Below are positions 36,736 through 45,162 of a stretch of DNA of 64,000 nucleotides, piece by piece. Positions within the stretch are counted from its first letter, which is position 1. The number at the start of each line of letters is the position of its first letter. The stretch is from Bacteroidota bacterium. Its GTDB lineage: Bacteria; Bacteroidota; Bacteroidia; AKYH767-A; OLB10. Where the stretch lies: NCBI GenBank assembly GCA_023251535.1, contig JAHEYP010000001.1, positions 20,566 through 84,565 of the forward strand, given 5' to 3'. The position numbers and the translations under genes were made by a program. The notes under the pieces are model-generated. The model ran no database searches and was not told the DNA's origin. It saw only the letters and a list, made by a program, of their open reading frames with translations.

Positions 36736-37293
36736 TCAAAAGCCAATATTAAACCCTGCTCTGATGATAGGATTTTCGTAATAGCTGTATTGGCTTGGAG
36801 CTACATTCCAAAGGCCCATTATGGTAAAATTAGAATTCTCGCCTATGGGGGCGATATATCCTCCACCTACAAATAAGCTGCCAATATTTGCACGAACTAG
36901 TTTAGTCTGCAAAAGATTATAAACCTCAGCATTCACTAATTCATACTCGGTATACAGCAAAGCCTGTTCAATAATACGATATTGAGCGAAAGCTCGTCCA
37001 CCGTAAGTGCTTGTCTCATAATGATAACCGGCATAACGTTTGTCGTTCAAATAGCTGTAAGAAGGTCCGAGGCCCACACCAAATTTCGGTGTTACCTTAT
37101 ATCCCACCGTAGGTGCCAAGTAGATGTACGTAACATCACCGAAATTAAGGCTTAAGTCGCCTCCATAAAACAAACGATCAGCAAACGAAGGTCCCTGTTT
37201 AGGAGGACGCGTAACGCCTAATGTATCCTGAGCCAATGAGATATACACTCCTGCGAAGAGCGCCACAACGAACAACAGCAATTTTTTCATCAT
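36736..37293 (-). CDS. Outer-membrane beta-barrel protein, first of a paralogous pair
   Basis: 185 residues from the ATG at 37293, directly followed by a second ATG. Upstream in-frame codons precede the signal peptide and are not conserved. The signal (KKLLLFVVALFAGVYISLAQ) leads to an eight-strand-type barrel with APTVGYKVTP, VGLGPSYSYLND and a final IIRAGFNIGF. The gene order, 67 bp spacing and shared motifs show a tandem duplication with the next gene. Divergent from the SDR gene at 37347, with the promoters in the 53-bp gap. Confidence 0.8.
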   Translation of the reverse strand: MMKKLLLFVVALFAGVYISLAQDTLGVTRPPKQGPSFADRLFYGGDLSLNFGDVTYIYLAPTVGYKVTPKFGVGLGPSYSYLNDKRYAGYHYETSTYGGRAFAQYRIIEQALLYTEYELVNAEVYNLLQTKLVRANIGSLFVGGGYIAPIGENSNFTIMGLWNVAPSQYSYYENPIIRAGFNIGF

Positions 37294-37346
37294 AATATTT
37301 TGCAGATCAAAGATAATGGAATCCATTTGATTGTTTTCTTTGCAAC

Positions 37347-38060
37347 ATGAATAAATCAGGAGGCAAAACGATCCTTATCACGGGAGCCAGCAATGGTATC
37401 GGATACGAAACGGCATTATTGATGGCTAACGAGCCCGGAAATACGGTTATTGCATTAGCACGAAATGAAAAAGCGCTTCAAGCCCTTCGGGAACAAAGTG
37501 GGGACAAAATTCTTCCATTGGTTTTCGACCTCGAGGGTGGCAACTATCCATCGATCCTTGATCATGAAGCAATTAAAGAAATAAACCACCTCGACATATT
37601 AATTCACAATGCAGGAAAGATTGTAAACAAGCCTTTTGAAAACATCACGGAAGAAGAACTCAAAGGATGTTACACTGTAAATGTTTTTGCTCCCTATTTA
37701 CTTACTCAGGCCTTACTTCCACTCTTAAAAAAATCGAGCAAAGCACATATTGTGCATATCAGCTCAGTGGGCGGAGTACAAGGAAGTGTAAAATTTGCGG
37801 GACTCACGGCATACTCATCGAGCAAGGGAGCACTCTCGATTCTCACTGAATGTTTAGCCGAAGAATTTTCCCAAACCAACATTAAAGTTAATTGCTTAGC
37901 TTTGGGCGCCGTACAAACCGACATGCTCAGTCATGCTTTCCCCGGTTACAAGGCTCCGCTAACGGCACAAGAAATGGGTAGTTATGTAGCCCGGTTCGCC
38001 ATGGACGGAAATAACTATTTCAACGGAAAAATCATTCCCGTTGCCCTCAGTACCCCATAA
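37347..38060 (+). CDS. SDR-family NAD(P)-dependent oxidoreductase
   Basis: 237 residues. Short-chain dehydrogenase fold: TGASNGIGYETA cofactor loop, HNAGK, catalytic Ser in HISSVGG, and YSSSKGA as the YxxxK. The substrate loop after it is short and the C-terminus ends NGKIIPVALSTP. It is followed 19 bp later by an acyltransferase, so an acyl-chain or lipid role (for instance 3-oxoacyl reduction) is possible but not shown. Cytoplasmic. Confidence 0.88.
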   Translation: MNKSGGKTILITGASNGIGYETALLMANEPGNTVIALARNEKALQALREQSGDKILPLVFDLEGGNYPSILDHEAIKEINHLDILIHNAGKIVNKPFENITEEELKGCYTVNVFAPYLLTQALLPLLKKSSKAHIVHISSVGGVQGSVKFAGLTAYSSSKGALSILTECLAEEFSQTNIKVNCLALGAVQTDMLSHAFPGYKAPLTAQEMGSYVARFAMDGNNYFNGKIIPVALSTP

Positions 38061-38079
38061 ACCTAGTGCCTAACACCCT

Positions 38080-38811
38080 ATGAAAATCTTCCGTGCCATC
38101 TTTGCAGTATACTGCATCATTGCCTTTTTGGCAACCTTTCTCATTGTAATCCCTTGTTACTTCATCATCTTCAACCTTTGGTCGAAAGAAAAAGCGCCTC
38201 ATGTAGCACATAAGCTATCGAAGTTTTGGGCACACTTAATTTTTGCACTCTTCTTTGTAAGATGCAAAATTGAAAACAAATCCTATATCGACCCGAAGAC
38301 TCAATACGTATTCGTAGCGAATCACTTGTCGATGCTTGATATACCTGCTTACGCAGCATCATGCAGTAACACATTTCGATTTTTAGCGAAAGCTGAATTA
38401 GCGAAAGTTCCTTTACTAGGATATGTTATAAATAACTTATATATCACAGTAAATCGTAGCGACCGTGGTGATCGTCATAAGAGTATCGAGAAAATGAAAG
38501 CGACCATCGATAGCGGGCTATCGGTATTTCTTGCTCCCGAAGGAACTAGAAACACTACCGGTGCGCCATTACTCGAATTCAAAGACGGAGCCTTTCGTTT
38601 AGCTATTGCAGCGCAAGTACCGATGGCAGTTCTTACTTTAAAGAACGCGCATCACTTACACTCACCAAAGCAATTGCTAAGCATGTCGCCAGGAACGCTA
38701 CATGGTAGTTGGAGCAAACCAATATCTACTATTGGCATGACAGAAGAAGATGTGCCCCGTTTAAAGGAAATGGTAAGAGCAGAAATGCTCAAATATCTGC
38801 AGAGTGCTTAG
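38080..38811 (+). CDS. 1-acyl-sn-glycerol-3-phosphate acyltransferase family (PlsC-like)
   Basis: 243 residues. An N-terminal hydrophobic segment (AVYCIIAFLATFLIVIP) anchors it in the inner membrane. The acyltransferase box NHLSMLD gives the His-x4-Asp pair, and the glycerol phosphate-binding motif appears as APEGTRNTTG. It transfers an acyl chain to lysophosphatidic acid or a similar lysolipid in phospholipid synthesis; the exact acceptor in such genomes is uncertain. It is second in an operon with the SDR gene. Confidence 0.9.
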   Translation: MKIFRAIFAVYCIIAFLATFLIVIPCYFIIFNLWSKEKAPHVAHKLSKFWAHLIFALFFVRCKIENKSYIDPKTQYVFVANHLSMLDIPAYAASCSNTFRFLAKAELAKVPLLGYVINNLYITVNRSDRGDRHKSIEKMKATIDSGLSVFLAPEGTRNTTGAPLLEFKDGAFRLAIAAQVPMAVLTLKNAHHLHSPKQLLSMSPGTLHGSWSKPISTIGMTEEDVPRLKEMVRAEMLKYLQSA

Positions 38812-39106
38812 AAGCAAACCATTGTTTGTTGGTTATAATTTCCATCGAACATACCATAGAACTGGCAATATTAATGGCCTCTACTTGTGAAATCTTTTTT
38901 TCAAAGATTGATTTTTTATCGGGCTTCTAAACATATTGATTGCGGACATTTGAATTTCTTCGTCTCATAACCGAAGAAACAAATTTTCAATTTCATTTCC
39001 ACCTTCAATTTCATTTAAACGGGATTCATCAGCTGTCCTCTCTTGAGGACTACCAACCAACAGCTGTCTAGCTGTAATATTATTTATTTCATTTAATCGT
39101 CCTCCT
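38812..39106. other. Intergenic with a small hairpin, no gene seen
   Basis: AT-rich. GTCCTC-TCTT-GAGGAC (about 39035-39050) lies between two CAGCTGTC boxes, and TTTCATTT is repeated. A GTTTAAAC-like TTTAAACGGGATTCAT step recalls the dispersed repeats. No coding sequence is seen. Confidence 0.45.
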
Positions 39107-39484
39107 TTACTTCTTAACAGTTTTCTTCGGCGACTTACTTGGCGGCGCCGGATCAATTTTTCCGTCGATTACTTCATAGATAGTGATGTCCTCCAATATT
39201 TTATTTTTCAATTTTTGATTTAGTCTGTATACTACGACCGGCACTATGGCGGGATCGAGAATTTTTCGTGGATCATACTTTAGTAATAAGCAACTTGCGG
39301 GTTTATAATATCCACTAAAGTGTAGTCCCTCGAGACACTGCAGCTGACGATTAATTTTATATACTCCCCATTCGTCGAGTGTAGCCACTTTAATGACCAT
39401 TTCTTTCCAGCTCTCATTCATCTGAGCGAAGCCCCCTGTAGTACAGGAAACAAATCCGATGATGATGGCTGTTTGCTTGAACAT
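39107..39484 (-). CDS. Small secreted protein of unknown function
   Basis: 125 residues. A weak signal peptide (MFKQTAIIIGFVSCTTGGFAQ) predicts export. The mature part has WKEMVIKVATLDEWGVYKIN, two Cys spaced 19 residues apart, and a Pro/Lys-rich tail (APPSKSPKKTVKK). No family is recognised. It is divergent from acs, about 170 bp away, and not linked to other genes. Confidence 0.65.
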   Translation of the reverse strand: MFKQTAIIIGFVSCTTGGFAQMNESWKEMVIKVATLDEWGVYKINRQLQCLEGLHFSGYYKPASCLLLKYDPRKILDPAIVPVVVYRLNQKLKNKILEDITIYEVIDGKIDPAPPSKSPKKTVKK

Positions 39485-39617
39485 GAAGGCAATTTACTCG
39501 CGCCGAAAAAAGAAAAAACTCATTAATCGTATTTTTCTTACAAACCCGAAAAAAGTTTAGTCAGCAGAAATTTCGCCTCATTCGACCTTCCTTCTTTTTT
39601 TATTGTGTGGCAACGAT

Positions 39618-39625
39618 TATATTTG
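39618..39625 (+). promoter_or_regulatory. -7 promoter element of acs
   Basis: TATATTTG fits TAnnTTTG and lies 27 bp before the acs ATG. The -33 region is a T-run without a clear TTTG. Confidence 0.5.
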
Positions 39626-39652
39626 AATTTCTAAAACCTCACAAACCAGCGA

Positions 39653-41551
39653 ATGAACCCGAGAATTAAGAGCATGGCAGAGTACGAAGCTGCCTATCAA
39701 CAAAGTGTAGAGCAGCCGGAACAATTCTGGGCTGCAATGGCGCATGAATTTACCTGGAAGAAAAAGTGGGATAAAACACTCAGTTGGAATTTCAATGAAT
39801 TTGATGTTAAATGGTTTGAAGGCGGACAGTTAAATATCACCGAAAACTGCTTAGATCGACACCTCGAAACCAGAGGAGATCAAACAGCCATTATATGGGA
39901 ACCGAATGATCCTACACATACAGTAAGAACACTCACCTACCGCGAATTACACAGGGAAGTATGCAAGGCCGCCAATATGCTAAAAGCGCAAGGCGTTCAA
40001 AAAGGCGACCGTGTTTGCATCTATCTACCAATGGTACCAGAAGCTGCGGTGATTATGTTGGCATGTGCAAGAATAGGAGCTATTCACTCTATCGTTTTCG
40101 CGGGATTTTCGGCTCAATCATTAACCGACCGACTAACTGATGCGGAATGTAAAATCGTTATCACAGCCGACGGAGCATTCAGAGGGGCAAAAGCCATAGG
40201 ACTAAAAGAAATCGTAGACGAAGCCCTCCTCACCTCACCTACCGTTACCAGAGTTGTTGTATTACAACATACGATGACGCCCGTAACGATGGTAGAAGGA
40301 AGAGATATTTGGTGGCATGAAGCAGTATCGACCTGCAGCGATGTATGCGAAGCTACTGTGATGGATGCTGAAGATATGCTTTTCATTCTCTACACATCAG
40401 GATCGACAGGAAAGCCCAAAGGAGTAGTTCATACCACAGCGGGATATATGGTGTGGGCATGGTACACCTTCAACAATGTATTTCAATATGACCCAGGTGA
40501 TATTTATTGGTGTACAGCCGATGTAGGTTGGATTACGGGACATAGCTATATAGTATATGGTCCGTTGTTAAGTGGAGCCACAACATTAATGTTTGAAGGC
40601 GTTCCCACCTATCCTGATGCTGGAAGATTCTGGCAAGTAATCGACAAACATAAAGTAAACATATTCTATACCGCTCCAACTGCTATTCGCTCATTGATGG
40701 CGCAAGGCGACGAGTTCGTATATCCGTATTCGTTAGAGTCGCTGAAGACCTTAGGATCGGTAGGTGAACCTATCAACGAAGAAGCATGGCAATGGTATTT
40801 CGACAATGTAGGAAAAGGGAAATGCTGGATTGTTGACACCTGGTGGCAAACGGAGACAGGAGGAATTATGATATCGCCATTAGCGCATATTACTCCTACC
40901 AAGCCTACGTTCGCAACATTACCACTTCCAGGAGTTCAGCTGATGTTAGTAGATGCGAATGGCAATGAATTAGAAGGAAACAACGTAGAAGGAAATTTAT
41001 GCGTTAAATTCCCTTGGCCGGGCATGCTCCGCACCACTTACGGCGACCATGAACGCTGCAGAATGAACTATTTCGCTACCTACAGCAATTTATACTTCAC
41101 GGGTGATGGCTGCCGCAGAGACTACGATGGATATTACCGCATTATAGGCCGTGTAGACGACGTAATTAACGTAAGCGGGCATCGCATGGGAACGGCGGAA
41201 GTAGAAAACGCTATCAACGAACATCCGCACGTAATTGAATCGGCAGTAGTAGGATTCCCACATCCAATTAAAGGCCAAGGAATTTACGCCTATGTGATTT
41301 GCGATCATATGCCTGATCATGCAGATCAACGCAAGCGAGAAATATTAGAAGTAGTATCGAAGCAGATTGGTCCGATAGCGAAGCCCGACAAGATTCAATT
41401 TGTTGCGGGATTACCAAAGACGAGATCAGGAAAAATCATGCGACGTATTCTTCGAAAGATAGCGGAAGGAGAAACCGGAAATCTTGGTGACACCTCAACG
41501 CTTTTAGATCCTTCGGTAGTAGAAAGCATCAAAAACGGCGCACTAAGCTGA
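39653..41551 (+). CDS. acs: Acetyl-CoA synthetase
   Basis: 632 residues. It converts acetate, ATP and CoA to acetyl-CoA through acetyl-AMP. The N-terminal cap [19 protein letters not shown] is Acs-specific. Core motifs are [31 protein letters not shown] (Trp pocket for acetate) and the hinge [20 protein letters not shown]. The acetylatable Lys sits in [14 protein letters not shown]. Cytoplasmic, monocistronic, with its own promoter element and a terminator. The start at 39653 is supported by MNPRIKSM preceding the conserved cap; the ATG at 39674 is an alternative. Confidence 0.96.
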   Translation: MNPRIKSMAEYEAAYQQSVEQPEQFWAAMAHEFTWKKKWDKTLSWNFNEFDVKWFEGGQLNITENCLDRHLETRGDQTAIIWEPNDPTHTVRTLTYRELHREVCKAANMLKAQGVQKGDRVCIYLPMVPEAAVIMLACARIGAIHSIVFAGFSAQSLTDRLTDAECKIVITADGAFRGAKAIGLKEIVDEALLTSPTVTRVVVLQHTMTPVTMVEGRDIWWHEAVSTCSDVCEATVMDAEDMLFILYTSGSTGKPKGVVHTTAGYMVWAWYTFNNVFQYDPGDIYWCTADVGWITGHSYIVYGPLLSGATTLMFEGVPTYPDAGRFWQVIDKHKVNIFYTAPTAIRSLMAQGDEFVYPYSLESLKTLGSVGEPINEEAWQWYFDNVGKGKCWIVDTWWQTETGGIMISPLAHITPTKPTFATLPLPGVQLMLVDANGNELEGNNVEGNLCVKFPWPGMLRTTYGDHERCRMNYFATYSNLYFTGDGCRRDYDGYYRIIGRVDDVINVSGHRMGTAEVENAINEHPHVIESAVVGFPHPIKGQGIYAYVICDHMPDHADQRKREILEVVSKQIGPIAKPDKIQFVAGLPKTRSGKIMRRILRKIAEGETGNLGDTSTLLDPSVVESIKNGALS

Positions 41552-41570
41552 AATACTGATAAATAGCAAG

Positions 41571-41600
41571 ATTCCCGGTTGACCAACAGCCGGGAATTTT
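41571..41600 (+). terminator. Rho-independent terminator of acs
   Basis: Arms ATTCCCGG and CCGGGAAT around an 11-nt loop, then TTTT; 19 bp past the stop codon. Confidence 0.8.
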
Positions 41601-41637
41601 CGTTTCTGAATTAATTTTATCTTCAGTCGCTAAGCAG

Positions 41638-41645
41638 TACCTTTG
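41638..41645 (+). promoter_or_regulatory. -7 promoter element of psuK-psuG
   Basis: TACCTTTG, exact to TAnnTTTG, lies 23 bp before the psuK ATG. The -33 region is AT-rich without a clear TTTG. Confidence 0.5.
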
Positions 41646-41668
41646 CGGGCTTATTCCAGACAATTATT

Positions 41669-42601
41669 ATGAATAAGCCCATATTGTGCATCGGAGGATC
41701 GCTGGTTGATGAAACCTTTTACTGTGTTCATGCGCCCATCCGCGGCACTAGCAATCCTGCTACCATCGAGAAAAGTGCAGGAGGAGTAGTACGCAACATT
41801 GCACACCACTTAGCATTACTCGGTCATCATACACAATTGATCACAATCATCGGCAATGATACCGAAGGAGATTGGCTGATGAAAAAATGCACGGATGCGG
41901 GCATCGACATGCAGCATACGGTACGCATGAATGGAATAACGGGACGATTTTCAGCGATATTAGGTCCAGATGGAGAATTATTTGTTGGCACTGTAGTGAA
42001 CGAACTAGAGCCACTACTCAACAGCAAAATCCTAGAGCAAAAAATAGAATTATTAAAATCGGCGAAGCTCATTATCACCGATACCAATATGGCGCCGGAG
42101 TGTATACAATGGTTATTAAACTTCTGTGCGAAAGAACATATACCCTGCGTAGTAGAGCCAGTATCTATTCCGAAAGCATCGAAGCTATCGTCGATGGACT
42201 TATCGGAACTATTCCTTATAACTCCCAACGAAGTAGAGTTATCATCGATACAAAGTGTATCACCTGAGCCAGGAGAAGAAGCAACCATAAAAGCATTACG
42301 TGAGAGAGGAGTAAAACAAGTATGGTTGCGACTAGGAGAAAACGGATCTGTGATGTATGATGGCAATGAACCCATTGCATTACATGCGCCCGAAGTGAAT
42401 GTGATAGACAGTACGGGAGCAGGAGATGCGGCATTAGCAGGATGGGTACACGGACATGTAAACGGAGCATCACAAAAAGACTGTATCAGCTATGGCCACA
42501 CATTAGCGGCATTAGTACTGCATCAAAAAGGAGCTATTTTAAACACGCTCACACCTGCACTTTTAGAACAAGAAAAACAACGACTCTATCCCAATGCATA
42601 A
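41669..42601 (+). CDS. psuK: PfkB-family carbohydrate kinase, probable pseudouridine kinase
   Basis: 310 residues of the ribokinase fold: N-terminal GGSLVDETF and GGVVRNIAHHLALLG bind the sugar, and the C-terminal DSTGAGDAALAGW is the PfkB signature with the catalytic Asp. PfkB kinases have broad substrates; here the next gene is psuG, overlapping by 8 bp, so phosphorylation of pseudouridine to its 5'-phosphate is the natural assignment. PsuG then splits it to ribose 5-phosphate and uracil. The cytoplasmic pair recycles modified nucleoside from RNA turnover. Confidence 0.88.
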   Translation: MNKPILCIGGSLVDETFYCVHAPIRGTSNPATIEKSAGGVVRNIAHHLALLGHHTQLITIIGNDTEGDWLMKKCTDAGIDMQHTVRMNGITGRFSAILGPDGELFVGTVVNELEPLLNSKILEQKIELLKSAKLIITDTNMAPECIQWLLNFCAKEHIPCVVEPVSIPKASKLSSMDLSELFLITPNEVELSSIQSVSPEPGEEATIKALRERGVKQVWLRLGENGSVMYDGNEPIALHAPEVNVIDSTGAGDAALAGWVHGHVNGASQKDCISYGHTLAALVLHQKGAILNTLTPALLEQEKQRLYPNA

Positions 42602-43517
42602 GAACGACTATCTGCTAATACATCCCGAAGTAGCATCGGCAATAAAAGAAGGGCGAGCGGTAGTTGCTTTAGAATCGACTATTATTTCGCATGGGATGCC
42701 TTGGCCACAAAATGTAGCCACTGCAAGAGAAGTAGAAAATATAGTTCGTGAGAACGGAGCCGTACCTGCTACAATAGCTATTCTTGATGGAAAATGCTGT
42801 GTAGGACTAAACGACCAACAACTCGATTACCTCGGGCAGACACAAGGAGTATGGAAAGTAAGTCTGCGAGACATGCCCTATGTGATATCACAGAAAATTC
42901 CTGGGGCGACCACCGTAGCGGCTACTATGAGAATAGCATCGATGGCGGGAATACGCATATTTGTAACGGGCGGAATCGGAGGTGTACATAGAGGAGCAGA
43001 AAATAGTATGGATATATCTGCTGACCTCACGGAGATGGCGCATACCAACGTAGCGGTGCTATCAGCAGGAGTGAAATCGATACTCGACATAGGGCTTACG
43101 CTAGAATATCTAGAAACATTAGGAATACCGGTAGTTACCTACGGGCAAGATGCCTTTCCGAGTTTTTATTCGCAAGAAAGCGGATATACATCACCGTTAA
43201 GACTCGACGATGCAGAAGCTATTGCGGGCCTTTTAAAAGCCAAATGGGACTTATCGCTTGAAGGATCGGTATTGATAGCCAATCCGGTGCCGAAAGCCAT
43301 GGAAGTACCACATGACAAGATGGAAAAGACCATAGTAGAAGCATTGAAAGAAGCAGACAATCAAGGTATAAAGGGGAAATTGGTAACACCATTTTTGCTG
43401 AAGCGCATAGCAGAACTCAGCGGAGGAGAAAGCCTGGCAGCCAATATTGCGCTCATAAAAAACAATGCGGCCCTAGGTGGACGCATAGCTTTTGCCCTGT
43501 CGTCGGTTAGTAAATAA
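42594..43517 (+). CDS. psuG: Pseudouridine-5'-phosphate glycosidase
   Basis: 307 residues. It breaks the C-C glycosidic bond of pseudouridine 5'-phosphate. Conserved blocks are ALESTIISHGMPWPQN, the active-site region GATTVAATMRIASMAGI, FVTGGIGGVHRGAE and SAGVKSILDIGLTLEYLETLG, all at the usual places. The start overlaps the upstream kinase by 8 bp, so the pair is translationally coupled. Full length, cytoplasmic. Confidence 0.95.
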   Translation: MHKNDYLLIHPEVASAIKEGRAVVALESTIISHGMPWPQNVATAREVENIVRENGAVPATIAILDGKCCVGLNDQQLDYLGQTQGVWKVSLRDMPYVISQKIPGATTVAATMRIASMAGIRIFVTGGIGGVHRGAENSMDISADLTEMAHTNVAVLSAGVKSILDIGLTLEYLETLGIPVVTYGQDAFPSFYSQESGYTSPLRLDDAEAIAGLLKAKWDLSLEGSVLIANPVPKAMEVPHDKMEKTIVEALKEADNQGIKGKLVTPFLLKRIAELSGGESLAANIALIKNNAALGGRIAFALSSVSK

Positions 43518-43561
43518 TTAAAATCTATAAGAAAAAAGTGGACTCGCATGAGGTAGTAACT

Positions 43562-43569
43562 TACCTTTG
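43562..43569 (+). promoter_or_regulatory. -7 promoter element
   Basis: TACCTTTG lies 47 bp before the SHOCT-protein start and after the psuG stop, so the following two-gene unit probably has its own promoter. Confidence 0.5.
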
Positions 43570-43616
43570 CCAAACTATTCCCACTATTTACCTAATAAAA
43601 TACGACATCTGCCGCA

Positions 43617-44183
43617 ATGAACAGATTTCTGAACAATACAATTATTCGCACCATCATCATCGTACTGATGATGTCGGCGCCGGTAATTCCGGTAATGGGG
43701 CAAACGTCGGCTGCACCTGACGCAGCGAGAGCGATGATATATTCGAGAGCACGATTAATCGACAGCTTAACAAATCAAGTAGATGCGCTCATTTATGAGA
43801 AGCAAAAGGCTGGAGATAAAATCGGAAAGCTAGAAGATAAGATCAGGACACAAGAAATAGAGCTAAAGCGACTCACCGACGAAAACATCAAATTGAAGTC
43901 AGATTTAGAAGAATCGATGGGAGATAATTTACAATCGTCGCATACGAGTTCCATCCTATTCATCTTTAACATCATTGTTGCAGTAATTTTACTTGTAGCA
44001 TTAATCTGGATGTTCATGAGAAAGAAAGAAACGACATCTAGCAGCAATAACAATTACGGTGCAGGAGAAAACAGCGATGCTAAGTTAGAAATGATAGAAA
44101 AGCTTGGAAATCTTCGCGACAAAGGATTATTAACCGACGAAGAATTCAATTTACAAAAGCGACAACTTTTCGGAGAGAAATAA
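43617..44183 (+). CDS. Membrane protein with coiled coil and C-terminal SHOCT domain
   Basis: 188 residues. A signal or first span (IIRTIIIVLMMSAPVIPVMGQ) is followed by a long coiled coil (~38-100: IDSLTNQVDALIYEKQ to LTDENIKLKSDLEES), a membrane span (LFIFNIIVAVILLVALIWMF, ~112-132) and a C-terminal SHOCT domain (EMIEKLGNLRDKGLLTDEEF). SHOCT is a short oligomerisation motif at protein ends. So the coiled coil is periplasmic and SHOCT cytoplasmic. Specific role unknown. The next gene follows after 9 bp. Confidence 0.8.
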   Translation: MNRFLNNTIIRTIIIVLMMSAPVIPVMGQTSAAPDAARAMIYSRARLIDSLTNQVDALIYEKQKAGDKIGKLEDKIRTQEIELKRLTDENIKLKSDLEESMGDNLQSSHTSSILFIFNIIVAVILLVALIWMFMRKKETTSSSNNNYGAGENSDAKLEMIEKLGNLRDKGLLTDEEFNLQKRQLFGEK

Positions 44184-44192
44184 AGAAAGCAA

Positions 44193-44822
44193 ATGCGCAG
44201 TATAGGACAACAATTCAAGACGGTAACACCCATATTACTTATAGTATGGTTGATAACGCTATTGAGTCTTTTGTTAGGTATCTATGCATCAACAGTAAAA
44301 GACATTCCATTAGAATCGTTCACGAAAGATCCTACTGCATTAATGAATGCCCCTTTTTATTTAGGATTCTTCTCGAACATAGGAATTATGATTTGGTCGG
44401 GGGCGGCAATGATCAATTTATTTGTAGCCTATCAGATAAAAGACAATCCGAAAGAAAGAGAGAACTTCTTATTCATACTCTTCAGTGCATTCATCACCTT
44501 AATGATGACGCTCGACGATCTTTTCCAGCTTCACGAATTTGTATTTCCGAACTACTTCTCCATTTCTGATAATGCAGTTTACTTGACGTACATGAACATC
44601 TTTTTGTTGTACTTCATCTACTTTAGAAAGCGACTACTTGCGAGTGAATTTACGATATTAGGATTAGCCTTTTTCTTTTTAGGATTGAGTACGATAATCG
44701 ACGTACTTCCGCTTCCTATTCCCAAGGACACCTTTTTGGAAGATGCAATTAAGCTATTTGGCATCGTAACATGGTTTATCTACTACTTTAGAACGGGGAA
44801 TGAAGTTCTGAGTGAAAAATAA
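44193..44822 (+). CDS. Polytopic membrane protein of unknown function
   Basis: 209 residues with about six membrane spans. Conserved-looking polar residues sit between spans (MTLDDLFQLHEFVFP and STIIDVLPLP). There is no signal peptide and no recognised family; the D-D--Q-HE pattern inside the membrane could bind a metal, but this is inference. Co-transcribed with the SHOCT protein 9 bp upstream. Confidence 0.7.
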   Translation: MRSIGQQFKTVTPILLIVWLITLLSLLLGIYASTVKDIPLESFTKDPTALMNAPFYLGFFSNIGIMIWSGAAMINLFVAYQIKDNPKERENFLFILFSAFITLMMTLDDLFQLHEFVFPNYFSISDNAVYLTYMNIFLLYFIYFRKRLLASEFTILGLAFFFLGLSTIIDVLPLPIPKDTFLEDAIKLFGIVTWFIYYFRTGNEVLSEK

Positions 44823-45162
44823 CAGAAAATATTCGCGGTTTTTTTTTCAAAAATCGACAACCTGCCATAATGCAATTTTAAATACCAACGAATATCAGTT
44901 TTTTCAGAAAATCGGGCACTTTACTTTGAGAAGAATCATACATTAACTTTTCTCGCAACGAAATTATAGAGCTAAATTGCAGACGAAAAAGCAAGAACGA
45001 TTAATAATGCATGAAGAAGTGAAAGTACGGCATGAATCAGCATGAAGAATCGACATCTATCATCAAACAAAAGCAAATTACTTCTACCAAAAAAGTAAAT
45101 TTACCGACAATGCTGTATCAAGTGTAAAAATACCATACAGCAAATAAAAACAGCAATGCAAA
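44823..45162. other. Long 5' region of the TonB-dependent receptor, no gene seen
   Basis: 340 bp, AT-rich. I looked for a cobalamin, FMN or thiamine riboswitch and see none of their boxes. A near-consensus TAAATTTA occurs shortly before the receptor start. Repeated GCATGAA steps (about 45009-45044) may be a binding site. Nothing else is supported. Confidence 0.4.

Noticed and set aside
38709..38930. Frame overlapping the end of the acyltransferase
   Set aside because: Shadow of the plsC-like gene running into AT-rich spacer.
44823..45162. Riboswitch upstream of the TonB receptor
   Set aside because: Searched for cobalamin, thiamine and FMN box patterns; none visible.
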